Source of the DNA: Boseongicola sp.
GTDB taxonomy: Bacteria; Pseudomonadota; Alphaproteobacteria; Rhodobacterales; Rhodobacteraceae
NCBI GenBank assembly: GCA_014075275.1
Contig: CP046179.1
Coordinates: 2,861,932-2,925,931 of the forward strand
Direction of reading: 5' to 3'
Length of the DNA stretch: 64,000 bases
The position numbers and the translations under genes were made by a program. Below the pieces are notes generated by a model, which saw only the letters and a list, made by a program, of their open reading frames with translations, was not told where the DNA came from and did not search any database. This document shows, one piece after another, positions 54,802-63,835 of this stretch. The stretch's first letter is position 1. Each line of letters opens with the position of its first letter.

Positions 54802-54827
54802 AGGCCGCCCCTACAGGCGGCCTTTTT
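54802..54827 (+). terminator. Intrinsic terminator of trxA
   Basis: Perfect eight-base stem AGGCCGCC/GGCGGCCT (54802-54809 and 54816-54823), six-base loop, followed by a T run. Confidence 0.88.
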
Positions 54828-54855
54828 CATGACCCTGACATACATTATTGGCCCA

Positions 54856-54915
54856 TAAATATCCCGGGGGTCCGGGGGCAGCGCCCCCGGCGGGTCGTCG
54901 CCGCAGCGGCGAAAC
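54856..54915. repeat. Dispersed double-hairpin repeat, copy D
   Basis: It has AAATATCCC, then the hairpin CCGGGGGC-agc-GCCCCCGG, the link CGGGTCG and a second hairpin TCGCCG-cag-CGGCGA. The CTTCTTCTG leader of the other copies is not conserved here. It lies between the trxA terminator and hslV. Confidence 0.7.
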
Positions 54916-54973
54916 CTTGCAGTCCCGCGCCAGCGCCCGCATATACCCATTCGATACGAAACAGGAGACGGAT

Positions 54974-55531
54974 ATGGCCGACGATCAATTCCCGGGCTGG
55001 CACGGCACCACCATTATCGGCGTCCGCAAAGGCGGGCAGGTGGTCATCGCAGGCGACGGCCAGGTCAGCCTTGGCCAAACCGTCATCAAAGGCAGCGCCC
55101 GCAAAGTGCGTCTCCTCAAACCCGGCGGCACCGAGATCATAGCGGGCTTCGCAGGCTCGACCGCCGACGCCTTCACGCTTCTCGAGCGGCTAGAGGCCAA
55201 ACTCGAAGCTACCCCCGGCCAACTCCAACGCGCCTGTGTCGAGCTTGCCAAAGACTGGCGCACCGACAAATACCTCCAGAAACTCGAAGCCATGCTCATC
55301 GTCACCGACGGCACCGATCTTTACGTCGTGACCGGGGCAGGGGACGTGCTTGAGCCCGAACATGACGTTACTGCCATTGGTTCCGGCGGCAACTTCGCCC
55401 TGGCAGCCGGTCGCGCCCTTATGGACACCGACCACAACGCCGAAACCATCGCCCGCAGCGCCATGGCAATCGCCTCTGACATCTGCGTTTACACCAACGG
55501 CAACCTCACCGTGGAAAGCCTGCCCAAATGA
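54974..55531 (+). CDS. hslV: ATP-dependent protease peptidase subunit HslV
   Basis: A 185-residue N-terminal-nucleophile peptidase. After a short propeptide ([11 protein letters not shown]) the catalytic threonine begins the mature chain [40 protein letters not shown] and [12 protein letters not shown] are typical. It forms the proteolytic double ring that works with HslU. The start at 54974 has an AGGAGA site; the longer frame runs through the repeat. Its stop overlaps the hslU start. The peptidase gene is intact although hslU is broken. Confidence 0.96.
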   Translation: MADDQFPGWHGTTIIGVRKGGQVVIAGDGQVSLGQTVIKGSARKVRLLKPGGTEIIAGFAGSTADAFTLLERLEAKLEATPGQLQRACVELAKDWRTDKYLQKLEAMLIVTDGTDLYVVTGAGDVLEPEHDVTAIGSGGNFALAAGRALMDTDHNAETIARSAMAIASDICVYTNGNLTVESLPK

Positions 55532-56592
55532 CCGACCTCACCCCTCGCGAGATTGTCTCAGAACTCGACCGCTTCATCATCGGCCAAAAAGACGCAAAAC
55601 GCGCCGTCGCAGTTGCCTTGCGTAATCGCTGGCGCCGCAAGCAGCTTGGCGATGATCTCCGGGACGAAGTCTATCCCAAGAACATTCTGATGATCGGCCC
55701 AACCGGCGTCGGCAAGACCGAAATCTCCCGTCGCCTGGCGAAACTCACCAAAGCCCCGTTCCTCAAAGTTGAGGCCACCAAATTCACCGAAGTCGGCTAT
55801 GTCGGCCGCGATGTCGAACAGATCATCCGTGACCTCGTCGAGGCTGCCATCACCATGACCCGCGAAAACATGCGCGACGAAGTGAAGGCAAACGCCCACA
55901 AAGCCGCCGAAGAACGCGTTATCGCCGCCATCGCTGGCGAAAACGCCCGCGAGCAAACCCTCAAAATGTTCCGCGACAAGCTCAAACGCGGCGAACTTGA
56001 CGACACCATGATCGAGCTTGAACTTCAGGACACATCCAACCCGTTCCAGGGCATGGACATTCCTGGAATGCAGCCGGGGCAGGGCGGTGGGATGCCCATC
56101 GACCTCGGCTCAATCTTCGGCAAAGGCTTCGGCGGGCGCACCGTCAAAAAGCGCATGACCGTCTCGCAAAGCTACGAGATTCTAATTGGTGAAGAGGCTG
56201 ACAAGCTCTTGGATGATGAAAGCGTCACCAAGGCCGCCCTCACAACTGTCGAACAAAACGGCATCGTCTTTCTCGATGAGATCGACAAAGTCACCGCACG
56301 CTCCGAAGCCCGTGGCGCGGATGTCTCCCGCGAAGGCGTCCAGCGTGACCTCTTGCCATTGATAGAAGGCACCACTGTCAGCACCAAACACGGCCCCATC
56401 AAAACCGACCACATTCTGTTCATTGCATCCGGCGCGTTCCACATCGCGAAACCATCGGATCTGCTGCCCGAACTTCAGGGCCGCTTGCCGATCCGTGTTA
56501 ATTTGCGCGCCCTGACCGAAGAAGACTTTGTGCGCATCCTGACGGAAACCGACTGTCCGTCGTCAGGGTTTTGGGAACCAAGAGTTGCTTAA
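55528..56592 (+). pseudogene. hslU: HslU unfoldase, 3' end replaced by IS3 element
   Basis: The first 342 codons are intact AAA+ Hsl[21 protein letters not shown], Walker [16 protein letters not shown], an I-domain, Walker [13 protein letters not shown] and [15 protein letters not shown]. At 56554 the IS begins and the frame ends after 12 IS-encoded residues ([12 protein letters not shown]). About 90 native residues are lost, including the sensor-2 region and the C-terminal tail that inserts into HslV and activates it. The protein is therefore expected to be unable to drive HslV. The missing 3' part is not found on the other side of the IS. Confidence 0.93.
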
Positions 56593-56627
56593 ACAAGTAA
56601 AGAGTTTGGCTCGTCTGGTTGATGTTA

Positions 56628-57608
56628 TTATGCGGCGCGCTGTCTGTGATGCAAGCGCCGCGCTTCGAGCGTCTTTCGTTTGATCCTTTCCCGTTGTCTT
56701 AGAATGGCTTTGTCACGCCCGAAGTAGACGTCGGCGGGTGTGACGTTGTTCAGGCTCTCGTGGTAGCGCTTGTGATTGTAGTGATCGACGAAGGCTTCGA
56801 TCTGGGTTTCGAGGTCTCCCGGAAGGAAGTAGTTCTCCAATAGGATGCGGTTCTTCAGGGTTTGATGCCACCTCTCGATCTTGCCCTGTGTCTGGGGATG
56901 ATATGGTGCGCCCCGAGAATGCTTCATGCCTTTGTCCTGCAGCCATTCAGCCAGATCGCCAGAGACGTAACTGGACCCGTTGTCGCTGAGGAGGCGGGGT
57001 TTGTGGATGACGTGAACCTGATCGCACCCTGATGCTTGTAGCGCCAAATCCAGGGTGTCCGTCACGTCCTCTGCCCGCATGTTCGTGCAGAGTTTCCACG
57101 AGATGATGTAGCGGCTGTAGTCGTCCAGGATTGTGCTGAGATAGAACCAGCCCCAGCCAAGCACTTTGAGATAGGTGAAGTCGGTTTGCCAAAGCTGGTT
57201 GATCGCAGTGGTCTTGTCTTTGAACTCGTTTGCCGCCTTGAGCACGATAAAGGCCGGGCTGGTGATCAGATCGTGGGCCTTCAGGGCCCGATAGACTGAA
57301 GATTCCGAGACGAAGTAGCGCTCCCGATCCGTGAACGTCACTGCCAGTTCGCGCGGCGACAGCTCCGTCTCCTGCAGCGCCAGCTTGACGACCTTGCGCC
57401 GGACTTCGTCGGGGATGCGGTTCCAGACATGTCTGGGCTTAGGCGCTTGATCCACAAGGCCAGCGTCGCCGCGCTGCCGATACCGATCATACCAACGGTA
57501 AAATGTGGTGCGGGGGATGCCCAGCTTTGCCAATGTTCGACGAGCAGACAAATGCGACCCCTCAACAAGCCGGATGATCTCCAACTTCTCAGATGCAGCA
57601 TACCTCAT
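56628..57608 (-). CDS. IS3-family transposase OrfB (type B)
   Basis: A 326-residue DDE transposase: an N-terminal HTH (RRTLAKLGIPRTTFYRWYDR), Asp in WQTDFTYLKVLG, Asp in LLSDNGSSYVSGDL, Glu in GKIERWHQTL, and a basic C-terminal tail. The start (MRYAASEKLEI) overlaps the orfA stop (ATGA); a -1 slip at 57637-57643 would give OrfAB. It appears intact and probably active. Confidence 0.93.
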   Translation of the reverse strand: MRYAASEKLEIIRLVEGSHLSARRTLAKLGIPRTTFYRWYDRYRQRGDAGLVDQAPKPRHVWNRIPDEVRRKVVKLALQETELSPRELAVTFTDRERYFVSESSVYRALKAHDLITSPAFIVLKAANEFKDKTTAINQLWQTDFTYLKVLGWGWFYLSTILDDYSRYIISWKLCTNMRAEDVTDTLDLALQASGCDQVHVIHKPRLLSDNGSSYVSGDLAEWLQDKGMKHSRGAPYHPQTQGKIERWHQTLKNRILLENYFLPGDLETQIEAFVDHYNHKRYHESLNNVTPADVYFGRDKAILRQRERIKRKTLEARRLHHRQRAA

Positions 57609-57979
57609 TCTTGGTCGCCCCCACCGCCGGTCATGCTTTTTTTGAGAAGACGCAGTTCCAGTGTTTGCTCGGCAACGACCTCCTTCAGGTCTCGGGCTTC
57701 GCGGCGCAGGTCCTTGACTTCGTCGGTCGTAGCCGCACGCGCCGTATCTCCAGCAAGCCGCCGTTTGCCAGCTTCCATGAAGTCCTTGGACCATTTGTAG
57801 TAGATACCTTGAGATATTCCCTCACGACGGCACAACTCAGCAATGCTGTCTTCGCCACGCAAGCCATCCAGCACGATCCGGATCTTCTCTTCTGACGAAT
57901 ACTGTTTGCGCGTCGCGCGCTTGATCTCTTTGACGATCTTCTCGCCGGGGCTCCTGCGAGTTCCAGTTGTCTGTCTCAT
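57605..57979 (-). CDS. IS3-family transposase OrfA (type B)
   Basis: A 124-residue HTH protein: EEKIRIVLDGLRGEDSIAEL and CRREGISQGIYYKWSKDFM, then a leucine-rich helix (REARDLKEVVAEQTLELRLL). The start MRQTTGTRRSPGEK is chosen by comparison with type A; upstream in-frame residues are not conserved. It differs from type A at several positions, so the two elements are separate relatives. Confidence 0.92.
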   Translation of the reverse strand: MRQTTGTRRSPGEKIVKEIKRATRKQYSSEEKIRIVLDGLRGEDSIAELCRREGISQGIYYKWSKDFMEAGKRRLAGDTARAATTDEVKDLRREARDLKEVVAEQTLELRLLKKSMTGGGGDQE

Positions 57980-58065
57980 GTCCCACTCCTCAGTGGTTAC
58001 GATGAGCCAACAACTCTCTCTTATCAAATAACGCTATTTGGACCCATAGGCGCTGACTTCAGACA

Positions 58066-58264
58066 CTTCGAAACACTCGCCAAGTTTGGCTTGAAAGACC
58101 TCGTCACGTGTCAGGATACGGGCGGAACCCGCACAACGCTTTATAAAAAGCCCGGACGCTTTGCCGATTACATGCTCGTCAACGACGCCGTGCCGGTCAA
58201 TAGCTTTGAGATCATCCGCGATCCCGAGGTTTCAGATCACTGCCCGCTCATTCTGGAAATTTAG
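58066..58264 (+). pseudogene. Endonuclease/exonuclease/phosphatase family protein, C-terminal remnant
   Basis: Directly after the IS end the plus frame reads FETLAKFGLKDLVTCQDTGG, then TRTTLYKKPGRFADYMLVND and EVSDHCPLILEI to a stop at 58262. This is the C-terminal end of an EEP-superfamily protein, with the catalytic SDH motif. The first three quarters are missing. It was probably a complete gene beside hslU before an IS-associated deletion joined the two. Confidence 0.82.
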
Positions 58265-58313
58265 CCCTGCATCACCGCACGCCCTGTTAACCAGAGTTTT
58301 TGGCAAAATCCGC

Positions 58314-58346
58314 ACCGACGCGATACCGACAAAATACCGACGTTGC
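58314..58346. repeat. Phased 11-bp ACCGAC array, copy 2
   Basis: Three tandem units with period 11: ACCGACGCGAT, ACCGACAAAAT, ACCGACGTTGC. A GTTAA word lies about 30 bases upstream, as in copy 1. It lies between the EEP remnant and the MFS gene. Confidence 0.8.
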
Positions 58347-58531
58347 GTTCGCATCATTAACCCCAATGATTAATGGCGATTCGCGCGAAACCTGCCAACT
58401 CGACGTCGGTGCGTCCGAACGGCTCGCTAACCTCTTGTTCACTCGGTGAAATGCATAGGATGCCGCAGGCCTGGATTTATTCTGTGCAGTTTTTGCTTTT
58501 CATTCCATCAAAACAGGCAGACAGACACGCC

Positions 58532-59752
58532 ATGCCGTTGAAATCCTTCCTCCAACAAAACGCGCGCTTCCTTTCCGCCGGTGTTTTGCTCACGTTTTCA
58601 TCGGCCTACGGACAAACCTTTTTCATTGCCCTTTTTGCCGCCCAGATCATGGGTGCTTACGATTTGACGGACGGTCAATGGGGCGGGCTTTACACGGTCG
58701 CGACCACGGCTTCCGCAATCATCATGTTCTGGGCAGGGACGCTCACAGACAAGTATCGCGCGGTCACTTTGGTCAAGTTCGTGATGCCCGGCCTCGCCCT
58801 GGTCTGCGTCGCAATGGCTTATAATCAATGGGTATTTGGCCTTGCAGTGATCATCTTTTTCTTGCGGTTCCTAGGGCAGGGAATGATGTCGCAACTTGCC
58901 ACGGTCTCTATGGCCCGCTGGTTCGTCGCCCGCAGAGGGTTGGCTCTCTCGGTCGCCGCTATGGGTTTCGCGATTGGCCAGGCCCTGCTCCCCGTCATCA
59001 TCGCCGCGCTCTTCGTCGTTGTTGATTGGCGAACGATCTGGATCTTTTCCGCATTCACAGTTCTTGCGACATTTCCTTTTATTTTAAAGCTCTTGGAGTC
59101 CGAACGAACGCCCCAGTCGCTGGATCAGGACGCCTCGTCTGTTGGCATGATGGGGCGGCACTGGACCAGAGCCGAGGTGCTCAAATCACCAATATTTTGG
59201 ATGTTCTTACCAATGCTACTCGGGCCTCCTGCCTGGGGTACGTCCTTGTTTTTCCAACAGGTCCACATCGCAGAAGTCAAAGGCTGGCCATTGCTGGATT
59301 ATCTTGCGCTAATCCCACTTCTGACGGTCGTTGCGGTCACATCCACACTGATTTCAGGTCAACTAATAGACCGGTTTGGCTCTGGAAAGTTGATTGTTTT
59401 CTATATGTTCCCCTGGATCTTCGGCTTCTTGCTACTCGCACAGGCACAGTCATTGTTCACTGCCGCGATAGCTTTCACCGTTCTCGGTTCCGGAGTGGGA
59501 CTTCAGTCAACACTGGTTACAGCCTTTTGGGCCGAGTACTTTGGCACCCGACACATCGGTTCAATCAAAGCCGTCAGCGCCAGCATTATGGTCTTTGGTT
59601 CAGCGATTGGGCCAGGCATTACGGGCGGCCTGATTGACATCGGATACTCATTTCCGTCGCAAATGCCTTTGATTTCAGGATATTTTGCGCTTGCAGCCAT
59701 CTTGGTATGGGCGGCAAGTCACCGCGCTGCCCGGAAACTAGCTTCGGCGTAA
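58532..59752 (+). CDS. MFS transporter
   Basis: A 406-residue major facilitator superfamily protein with 12 predicted helices. The loop 2-3 signature is GTLTDKYRAVTLVK, and the second half has the equivalent LISGQLIDRFGSGKLIV. The MARWFVARRGLALSVAAMGF segment resembles oxalate/formate-antiporter-like monocarboxylate transporters. The start MPLKSFLQQNARF at 58532 is chosen since upstream residues are not membrane-like. The substrate is unknown. It converges on the Smr gene with a 15-base overlap. Confidence 0.87.
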   Translation: MPLKSFLQQNARFLSAGVLLTFSSAYGQTFFIALFAAQIMGAYDLTDGQWGGLYTVATTASAIIMFWAGTLTDKYRAVTLVKFVMPGLALVCVAMAYNQWVFGLAVIIFFLRFLGQGMMSQLATVSMARWFVARRGLALSVAAMGFAIGQALLPVIIAALFVVVDWRTIWIFSAFTVLATFPFILKLLESERTPQSLDQDASSVGMMGRHWTRAEVLKSPIFWMFLPMLLGPPAWGTSLFFQQVHIAEVKGWPLLDYLALIPLLTVVAVTSTLISGQLIDRFGSGKLIVFYMFPWIFGFLLLAQAQSLFTAAIAFTVLGSGVGLQSTLVTAFWAEYFGTRHIGSIKAVSASIMVFGSAIGPGITGGLIDIGYSFPSQMPLISGYFALAAILVWAASHRAARKLASA

Positions 59753-60331
59753 AAAGACGTAGAAGGCGCCAGAACCACCGTGCCGTTGGTGTGCCTCGGT
59801 CACTTGAAGCACGATAGACTGCATCGCCCCCCCACTTAGCCACTGCGGGACATGGTGTCTTAAAATGCCAATGCGAGCTGGAATTGGTCCTTCATCCTGT
59901 GCCTGTCGCCCCTTACCGGTGATCACGAGGACCAACCGTTTTCCCTGTCCGTGAGAGCGGAAAATAAAGCTCGCCAGAGCCGGTCGCGCATCGGCAACGG
60001 TCATTCCGTGCAAGTCTATCCTGGCTTCAGGTTGTGACTTTCCTCGCTTCATCTTCAGAAACGCTTTTTTGTCCATCTTGATAGGACTAGTCTGTTGTGT
60101 CGCTGGAATTGCGCCGCTGTAGTGCCCGCTTCCTTTTGAGGCTACTGCATTCGAGCCAATCTCAAATCTGGGCACTTGGAATTTGTGATCCGGAACAGCT
60201 TTTTGTTTCTTCTCTTCATCAGCCGGCGTGTCTAAAGACTTTTTGGGATTCAAGGGTGTCGCCGTCTTGGCGACCCGTTGCCACAACTCCCGTTCTTCGG
60301 GTTTAAGTCCGCGTGGTGGCCGACGTTTCAT
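59738..60331 (-). CDS. Smr/MutS2-like domain endonuclease-family protein
   Basis: A 197-residue protein with a C-terminal Smr domain: ARIDLHGMTVADARPALASF (the DLHG motif), KRLVLVITGKGRQAQDEGPI (TGKG motif) and VPQWLSGGAMQSIVLQVTEA. The N-terminal 90 residues are basic and low in complexity. Smr domains nick or bind DNA or RNA; stand-alone members act in ribosome rescue or DNA structure processing. The gene follows mltA by seven bases, in the timA-mltA-smr operon conserved in Rhodobacterales. Confidence 0.9.
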   Translation of the reverse strand: MKRRPPRGLKPEERELWQRVAKTATPLNPKKSLDTPADEEKKQKAVPDHKFQVPRFEIGSNAVASKGSGHYSGAIPATQQTSPIKMDKKAFLKMKRGKSQPEARIDLHGMTVADARPALASFIFRSHGQGKRLVLVITGKGRQAQDEGPIPARIGILRHHVPQWLSGGAMQSIVLQVTEAHQRHGGSGAFYVFLRRS

Positions 60332-60338
60332 AGTTCCG

Positions 60339-61358
60339 TCAATCGTTCACAAGGGTATTTGCTACATCCGTCGGAAGCAGAACAACCATTCTTCCTTTGT
60401 CTTTCGTGCGCCCCGCAACCTTTCCCGCCTCTTTGCCTGACCCAAAAAATATATCGCCTCTCTGAGCGCCCTTTATTGCTGACCCGGTGTCCTGCGCGAC
60501 CATAAGTCTACGCAACGGCAGTTTGCCGTTTTTTTCGATCCAAACCGGCGCACCCAGCGGAACAAATTTTGGATCGACCGCAATTGATCGACCGGCTGTT
60601 ACCGGCCTGTTCATAGCCCCAATCGGCCCTTTGTCCTCGGCAAGGTTCTTCACCTCCCGAAAAAAAACATAAGACGGATTATGCCAAAGCAACTTTGTTC
60701 CTTTTGATGGGTGTTGCTTTACCCATTTGCGGATTGTCCCTGCAGAAACTTGATGGGATTCAAAAATTCCCTGTCGCACCAACTCTTTACCAACGGAGCG
60801 GTAAGGGTGTCCGTTCTTGCCTCCGTATCCGACACGTAGACTCTCTCCATCATCCATTCGAATGCGGCCCGACCCCTGTACTTGCAAAAAGAACTTGTCC
60901 ACCGGATCGGATAGCCAGGCAATCTCCAGGTCTCGTCCGTTCAATACATTAGAAGTCTCGATGTCTTTTCGTGACAGCCATGGCGAGTTACCTTCGGCTT
61001 CGCTTGGTCGCCGTCGGATCGGATACTTGAATTTATCGTTCTTAGTTAGTGACCCGCTTAACTCAGGTTCGTAGTATCCGGTGAAGAGTCCGCCCTCGCC
61101 GTCGGAAACCATTACCGGGGTGAAGTTTCTCTCAAAGTAGTCTCGAGCGGTGTCTGCTTTCCTGGCTAGCACACATACTGCTGACCACTCCGGTCCTTTC
61201 AATTGGTTGCAAGTATTGAGAAGCACAGAGCGTGCAGCGGCATGATCATCCTCCGCCCAACCCTCAAGATCTGACCATTGCTGTATTTTTGATTCAGCCG
61301 CTGCCGAGCTGGCGCACATCAATGTCGCCAAAACTGCCGCACCCAATCTCTGCCTCAT
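60339..61358 (-). CDS. mltA: Membrane-bound lytic murein transglycosylase A
   Basis: A 339-residue MltA family enzyme. A signal peptide (MRQRLGAAVLATLMCASSAAA) leads to the MltA domain (SDGEGGLFTGYYEPELSGS, LEIAWLSDPVDKFFLQVQGS) and a 3D domain with catalytic aspartates (MVAQDTGSAIKGAQRGDIFF). It cleaves peptidoglycan glycan strands, giving anhydro-muropeptides, which the AmgK/MurU pathway in this window could recycle. Its ATG overlaps the timA stop (ATGA). Confidence 0.94.
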   Translation of the reverse strand: MRQRLGAAVLATLMCASSAAAESKIQQWSDLEGWAEDDHAAARSVLLNTCNQLKGPEWSAVCVLARKADTARDYFERNFTPVMVSDGEGGLFTGYYEPELSGSLTKNDKFKYPIRRRPSEAEGNSPWLSRKDIETSNVLNGRDLEIAWLSDPVDKFFLQVQGSGRIRMDDGESLRVGYGGKNGHPYRSVGKELVRQGIFESHQVSAGTIRKWVKQHPSKGTKLLWHNPSYVFFREVKNLAEDKGPIGAMNRPVTAGRSIAVDPKFVPLGAPVWIEKNGKLPLRRLMVAQDTGSAIKGAQRGDIFFGSGKEAGKVAGRTKDKGRMVVLLPTDVANTLVND

Positions 61359-62017
61359 TCCCCAGTGGCGACCAGGTGCCAATTAGGATCTTCAGCGCCC
61401 ATCTTGCGAGCAAATGTCCAAACATCCCTTTGGCGCTTAATTTCGCTTGGATTGCCTTCAACGATCTCTCCATCTGCGTTTCGAACCACACTCGTAAGCT
61501 CGCAAACAAACTTTATCGTCATTTCACCCACGCCGGAGGAACGATCAAACTCTGCGGACTTTAAGCTGATTTCGCGCAGCCCCACAAAGCTCGCATCAAT
61601 CGTAAGGCCTTCTTCTTCTCGTCGGTCAATCACCGATTGAAAAGTCTCGGCCACTTCTTCAGACAAAAATCCGCGAACATCTGACAGATCGCCGCTCTCG
61701 AACGCCATCAAGATCATCTCATAAGCACCGCGGGCGCCCTCCAAGAAATCGCTGACACCAAAACCGGACTCTGCCATTTTCATTGCGGTCAGTGCCTTCG
61801 CACTATCTGACCCATCTTCTACATGATCAATAATGTCACGATCCGGCCCGCCTTCAATGACGTCAAATTCGGGCCGATCTTTTCTATTGCTTGGCGCTGG
61901 GCCTGTTACAGGAGGCTTTTCAAACCCTTCCCGTGTTCCAAGGACGCTTCTCAGGCGAAGAATCAGGAAAATGGCGATGCCGGCAAGCACCAATAGCTGG
62001 ATCAAGGATGAGCTCAT
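61355..62017 (-). CDS. Tim44/TimA domain protein
   Basis: A 220-residue protein with one N-terminal membrane helix (SLIQLLVLAGIAIFLILRL), an acidic linker, and a C-terminal Tim44-like domain (DFLEGARGAYEMILMAFESG, TIKFVCELTSVVRNADGEIV, RQRDVWTFARKM, DPNWHLVATGE). Bacterial TimA is related to mitochondrial Tim44, which recruits Hsp70 to the translocase. It starts the timA-mltA-smr operon, divergent from fxsA, and lies near secB. Confidence 0.93.
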   Translation of the reverse strand: MSSSLIQLLVLAGIAIFLILRLRSVLGTREGFEKPPVTGPAPSNRKDRPEFDVIEGGPDRDIIDHVEDGSDSAKALTAMKMAESGFGVSDFLEGARGAYEMILMAFESGDLSDVRGFLSEEVAETFQSVIDRREEEGLTIDASFVGLREISLKSAEFDRSSGVGEMTIKFVCELTSVVRNADGEIVEGNPSEIKRQRDVWTFARKMGAEDPNWHLVATGE

Positions 62018-62122
62018 TGTCTCTCTCTAAATTCGAATACTTGGGTTTTCGTGCGTCAGGGCACATATGTAGGACGGCAAAGGGGTCGAGTCTACCGGTG
62101 GCCCCGCAACGAAAGGGGTCAA

Positions 62123-62590
62123 ATGCGCCTGTTTCTCTTATTTTTGATCGTCCCGTTGATTGAAATCGCTTTGTTTATTCAAGTCGGGGGCGCAATTGGG
62201 TTATTGGCCACATTGGCCATTGTCATAATCACCGCAGTTCTTGGTGCCGCTTTGGTCCGCAGTCAGGGCCTTGCCGTAATGGGAAGGGTGCGATCGTCTT
62301 TCGAAGAACTAAGTGATCCAACAGAGCCGCTGGCGCACGGAGCAATGATTTTGTTTTCAGGCGCTTTGCTGCTTACGCCTGGATTCTTCACAGATGCGAT
62401 CGGTTTTTCGCTCATGGTGCCCGCTGTGAGGTCGTGGTTGTTTCGCTCGGTCAAGAGCAAAATCAAAGTTCAACCAGTTGAATTTGGTTCGCAATCAAAC
62501 GAATCGTTCGATCCCACAGTTGTAGATGTTGAATACGAAGATTTAGACCCCCCAAACAGCTCTGGTCCGTCGGGTTGGACGCGCCATTGA
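62123..62590 (+). CDS. fxsA: FxsA family cytoplasmic membrane protein
   Basis: A 155-residue protein with three or four membrane helices: MRLFLLFLIVPLIEIALFIQ, IGLLATLAIVIITAVLGAAL and GAMILFSGALLLTPGFFTDA, the core FxsA pattern. The C-terminal tail is acidic. E. coli FxsA affects phage exclusion when overproduced; its normal role is unknown. Start ATG 62123 with an AAGGGG site is chosen over the upstream frame. Confidence 0.92.
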   Translation: MRLFLLFLIVPLIEIALFIQVGGAIGLLATLAIVIITAVLGAALVRSQGLAVMGRVRSSFEELSDPTEPLAHGAMILFSGALLLTPGFFTDAIGFSLMVPAVRSWLFRSVKSKIKVQPVEFGSQSNESFDPTVVDVEYEDLDPPNSSGPSGWTRH

Positions 62591-62649
62591 GGCCCGGCAA
62601 GGGCTCTGTTATGCGGGGCCGGATTTGAATTTTCGTTATGGAGCTAAAC

Positions 62650-63150
62650 ATGGCTGAAACCGAAAACGGAGCTGCTTCGCAACCTACGCCGCCTCAGATG
62701 AAGGTGCTTGGGCAGTATATCCGCGATCTCTCGTTTGAGAATATCATGACCCGCAAACCAATTGAGGGAGAAATTCAGCCTGATATTCAGGTTCAGGTCG
62801 CATTGGACGCAAAGAAGAAAAGCGATAACCAATTCGAGGTCATGACTAAGTTTAATATTACATCAAAAAACAAATCGGACGGCGCGACGATGTTTTTGCT
62901 TGAGCTGGAATACTCAGGATTGTTCCAGATCGACAACGTTCCAGAAAATCAGATGCACCCGTTTTTGCTGATCGAATGCCCCCGGATGACGTTCCCGTAC
63001 ATCCGCCGCATAGTCGGAGATGTTACCCGTGATGGTGGTTTTCCACCTTTGAATCTGGACAACATCGATTTTGTTGCGCTTTACCGCCAGAACCTGATGC
63101 AACAGCAAGCGCAAGCGTCCCAGAACGAAGGAACTCCTACTGTCAGCTAA
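62650..63150 (+). CDS. secB: Protein-export chaperone SecB
   Basis: A 166-residue SecB: KVLGQYIRDLSFENIMTRKP, QVQVALDAKKKSDNQFEVMT and PFLLIECPRMTFPYIRRIVG are typical. The tetramer holds preproteins unfolded and hands them to SecA. The start is ATG 62650, with GGAG six bases upstream; the in-frame ATG at 62638 adds four residues and has no such site. It converges on dnaQ with an eight-base overlap. Confidence 0.96.
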   Translation: MAETENGAASQPTPPQMKVLGQYIRDLSFENIMTRKPIEGEIQPDIQVQVALDAKKKSDNQFEVMTKFNITSKNKSDGATMFLLELEYSGLFQIDNVPENQMHPFLLIECPRMTFPYIRRIVGDVTRDGGFPPLNLDNIDFVALYRQNLMQQQAQASQNEGTPTVS

Positions 63151-63835
63151 GGCGTGACCAGATGGATGTTTGGCCCATGGCGCTAACAAATGCGTCGTGG
63201 GCTTTTTTTTCGCTTTCGTTGATAAGGGGCTTCAAGGGCCCTGGCCTTGGCTGAACTCGGCTGCCTGCTGTCGCAATCGCCGTTCGCTCTTTTGCATCAG
63301 GCGCTGATAACTCAAAATCGGGCTGGCGCCCCCCGATCAATTCTAGGTAAACCTCTGCAAGAATTTCGCTGTCCAGCAACGCCCCGTGTAGGGTCCTTGC
63401 GGAGTTGTCGATTCCAAAACGTCGGCAAAGTGCGTCTAGAGAAGCCGGTGATCCAGGAAACTTCTTCCTTGCAATATCCAGCGCATCAATTGCTCTTTCC
63501 CAATCAATTTTTGGCAGCTCAACCCAGCCGAGTTCAGCATTTAGAAACTTCACATCAAACGCAGCATTGTGGATTACCAGCTTTGCGCTGCCGATGAAGC
63601 TCACAAAGTCCGCTGCGATGTCTTTAAATACTGGCTTGTCAGCAAGAAAGTCGTCGCCCAGTCCATGAACTTCAAATGCGCCTTGTGGCATTGATCGTTC
63701 TGGATTTATGTACTGGTGGTAGGTTCGGCCCGTCGCGACATGCCCACTCAATTCGATGGCGCCAATTTCGACAATACGGTCCCCAGATTGAGGGTCAAAC
63801 CCAGTCGTTTCTGTATCAAGTACAATCTCACGCAT
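63143..63835 (-). CDS. dnaQ: DNA polymerase III epsilon subunit (3'-5' exonuclease)
   Basis: A 230-residue proofreading exonuclease of the DEDDh type: Exo I MREIVLDTETTGFDP, Exo II VIHNAAFDVKFLNAEL, Exo III LHGALLDSEILAEVYLEL. The C-terminal 60 residues form the region that contacts the polymerase alpha subunit. The start overlaps the coaE stop by eight bases, so the longer in-frame extension to 63895 is coaE sequence in another frame. The coaE-dnaQ arrangement is standard in alphaproteobacteria. Confidence 0.95.
   Translation of the reverse strand: MREIVLDTETTGFDPQSGDRIVEIGAIELSGHVATGRTYHQYINPERSMPQGAFEVHGLGDDFLADKPVFKDIAADFVSFIGSAKLVIHNAAFDVKFLNAELGWVELPKIDWERAIDALDIARKKFPGSPASLDALCRRFGIDNSARTLHGALLDSEILAEVYLELIGGRQPDFELSAPDAKERTAIATAGSRVQPRPGPLKPLINESEKKAHDAFVSAMGQTSIWSRLS

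Larger units (their letters stand above)
56554..58065 (-). mobile_element. IS3-family element type B, complete copy inside hslU
   Basis: A 1512-bp element with ends TGTCCGTCGTCAGGG (56554) and, inverted, TGTCTGAAGTCAGCG (ending at 58065). It carries orfA and orfB on the minus strand with a seven-base slippery run at 57637-57643. The proteins are clearly related to, but distinct from, type A. The bases outside the ends (gac and ctt) do not match, so there is no target duplication, and the two flanks belong to different genes. Confidence 0.93.
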
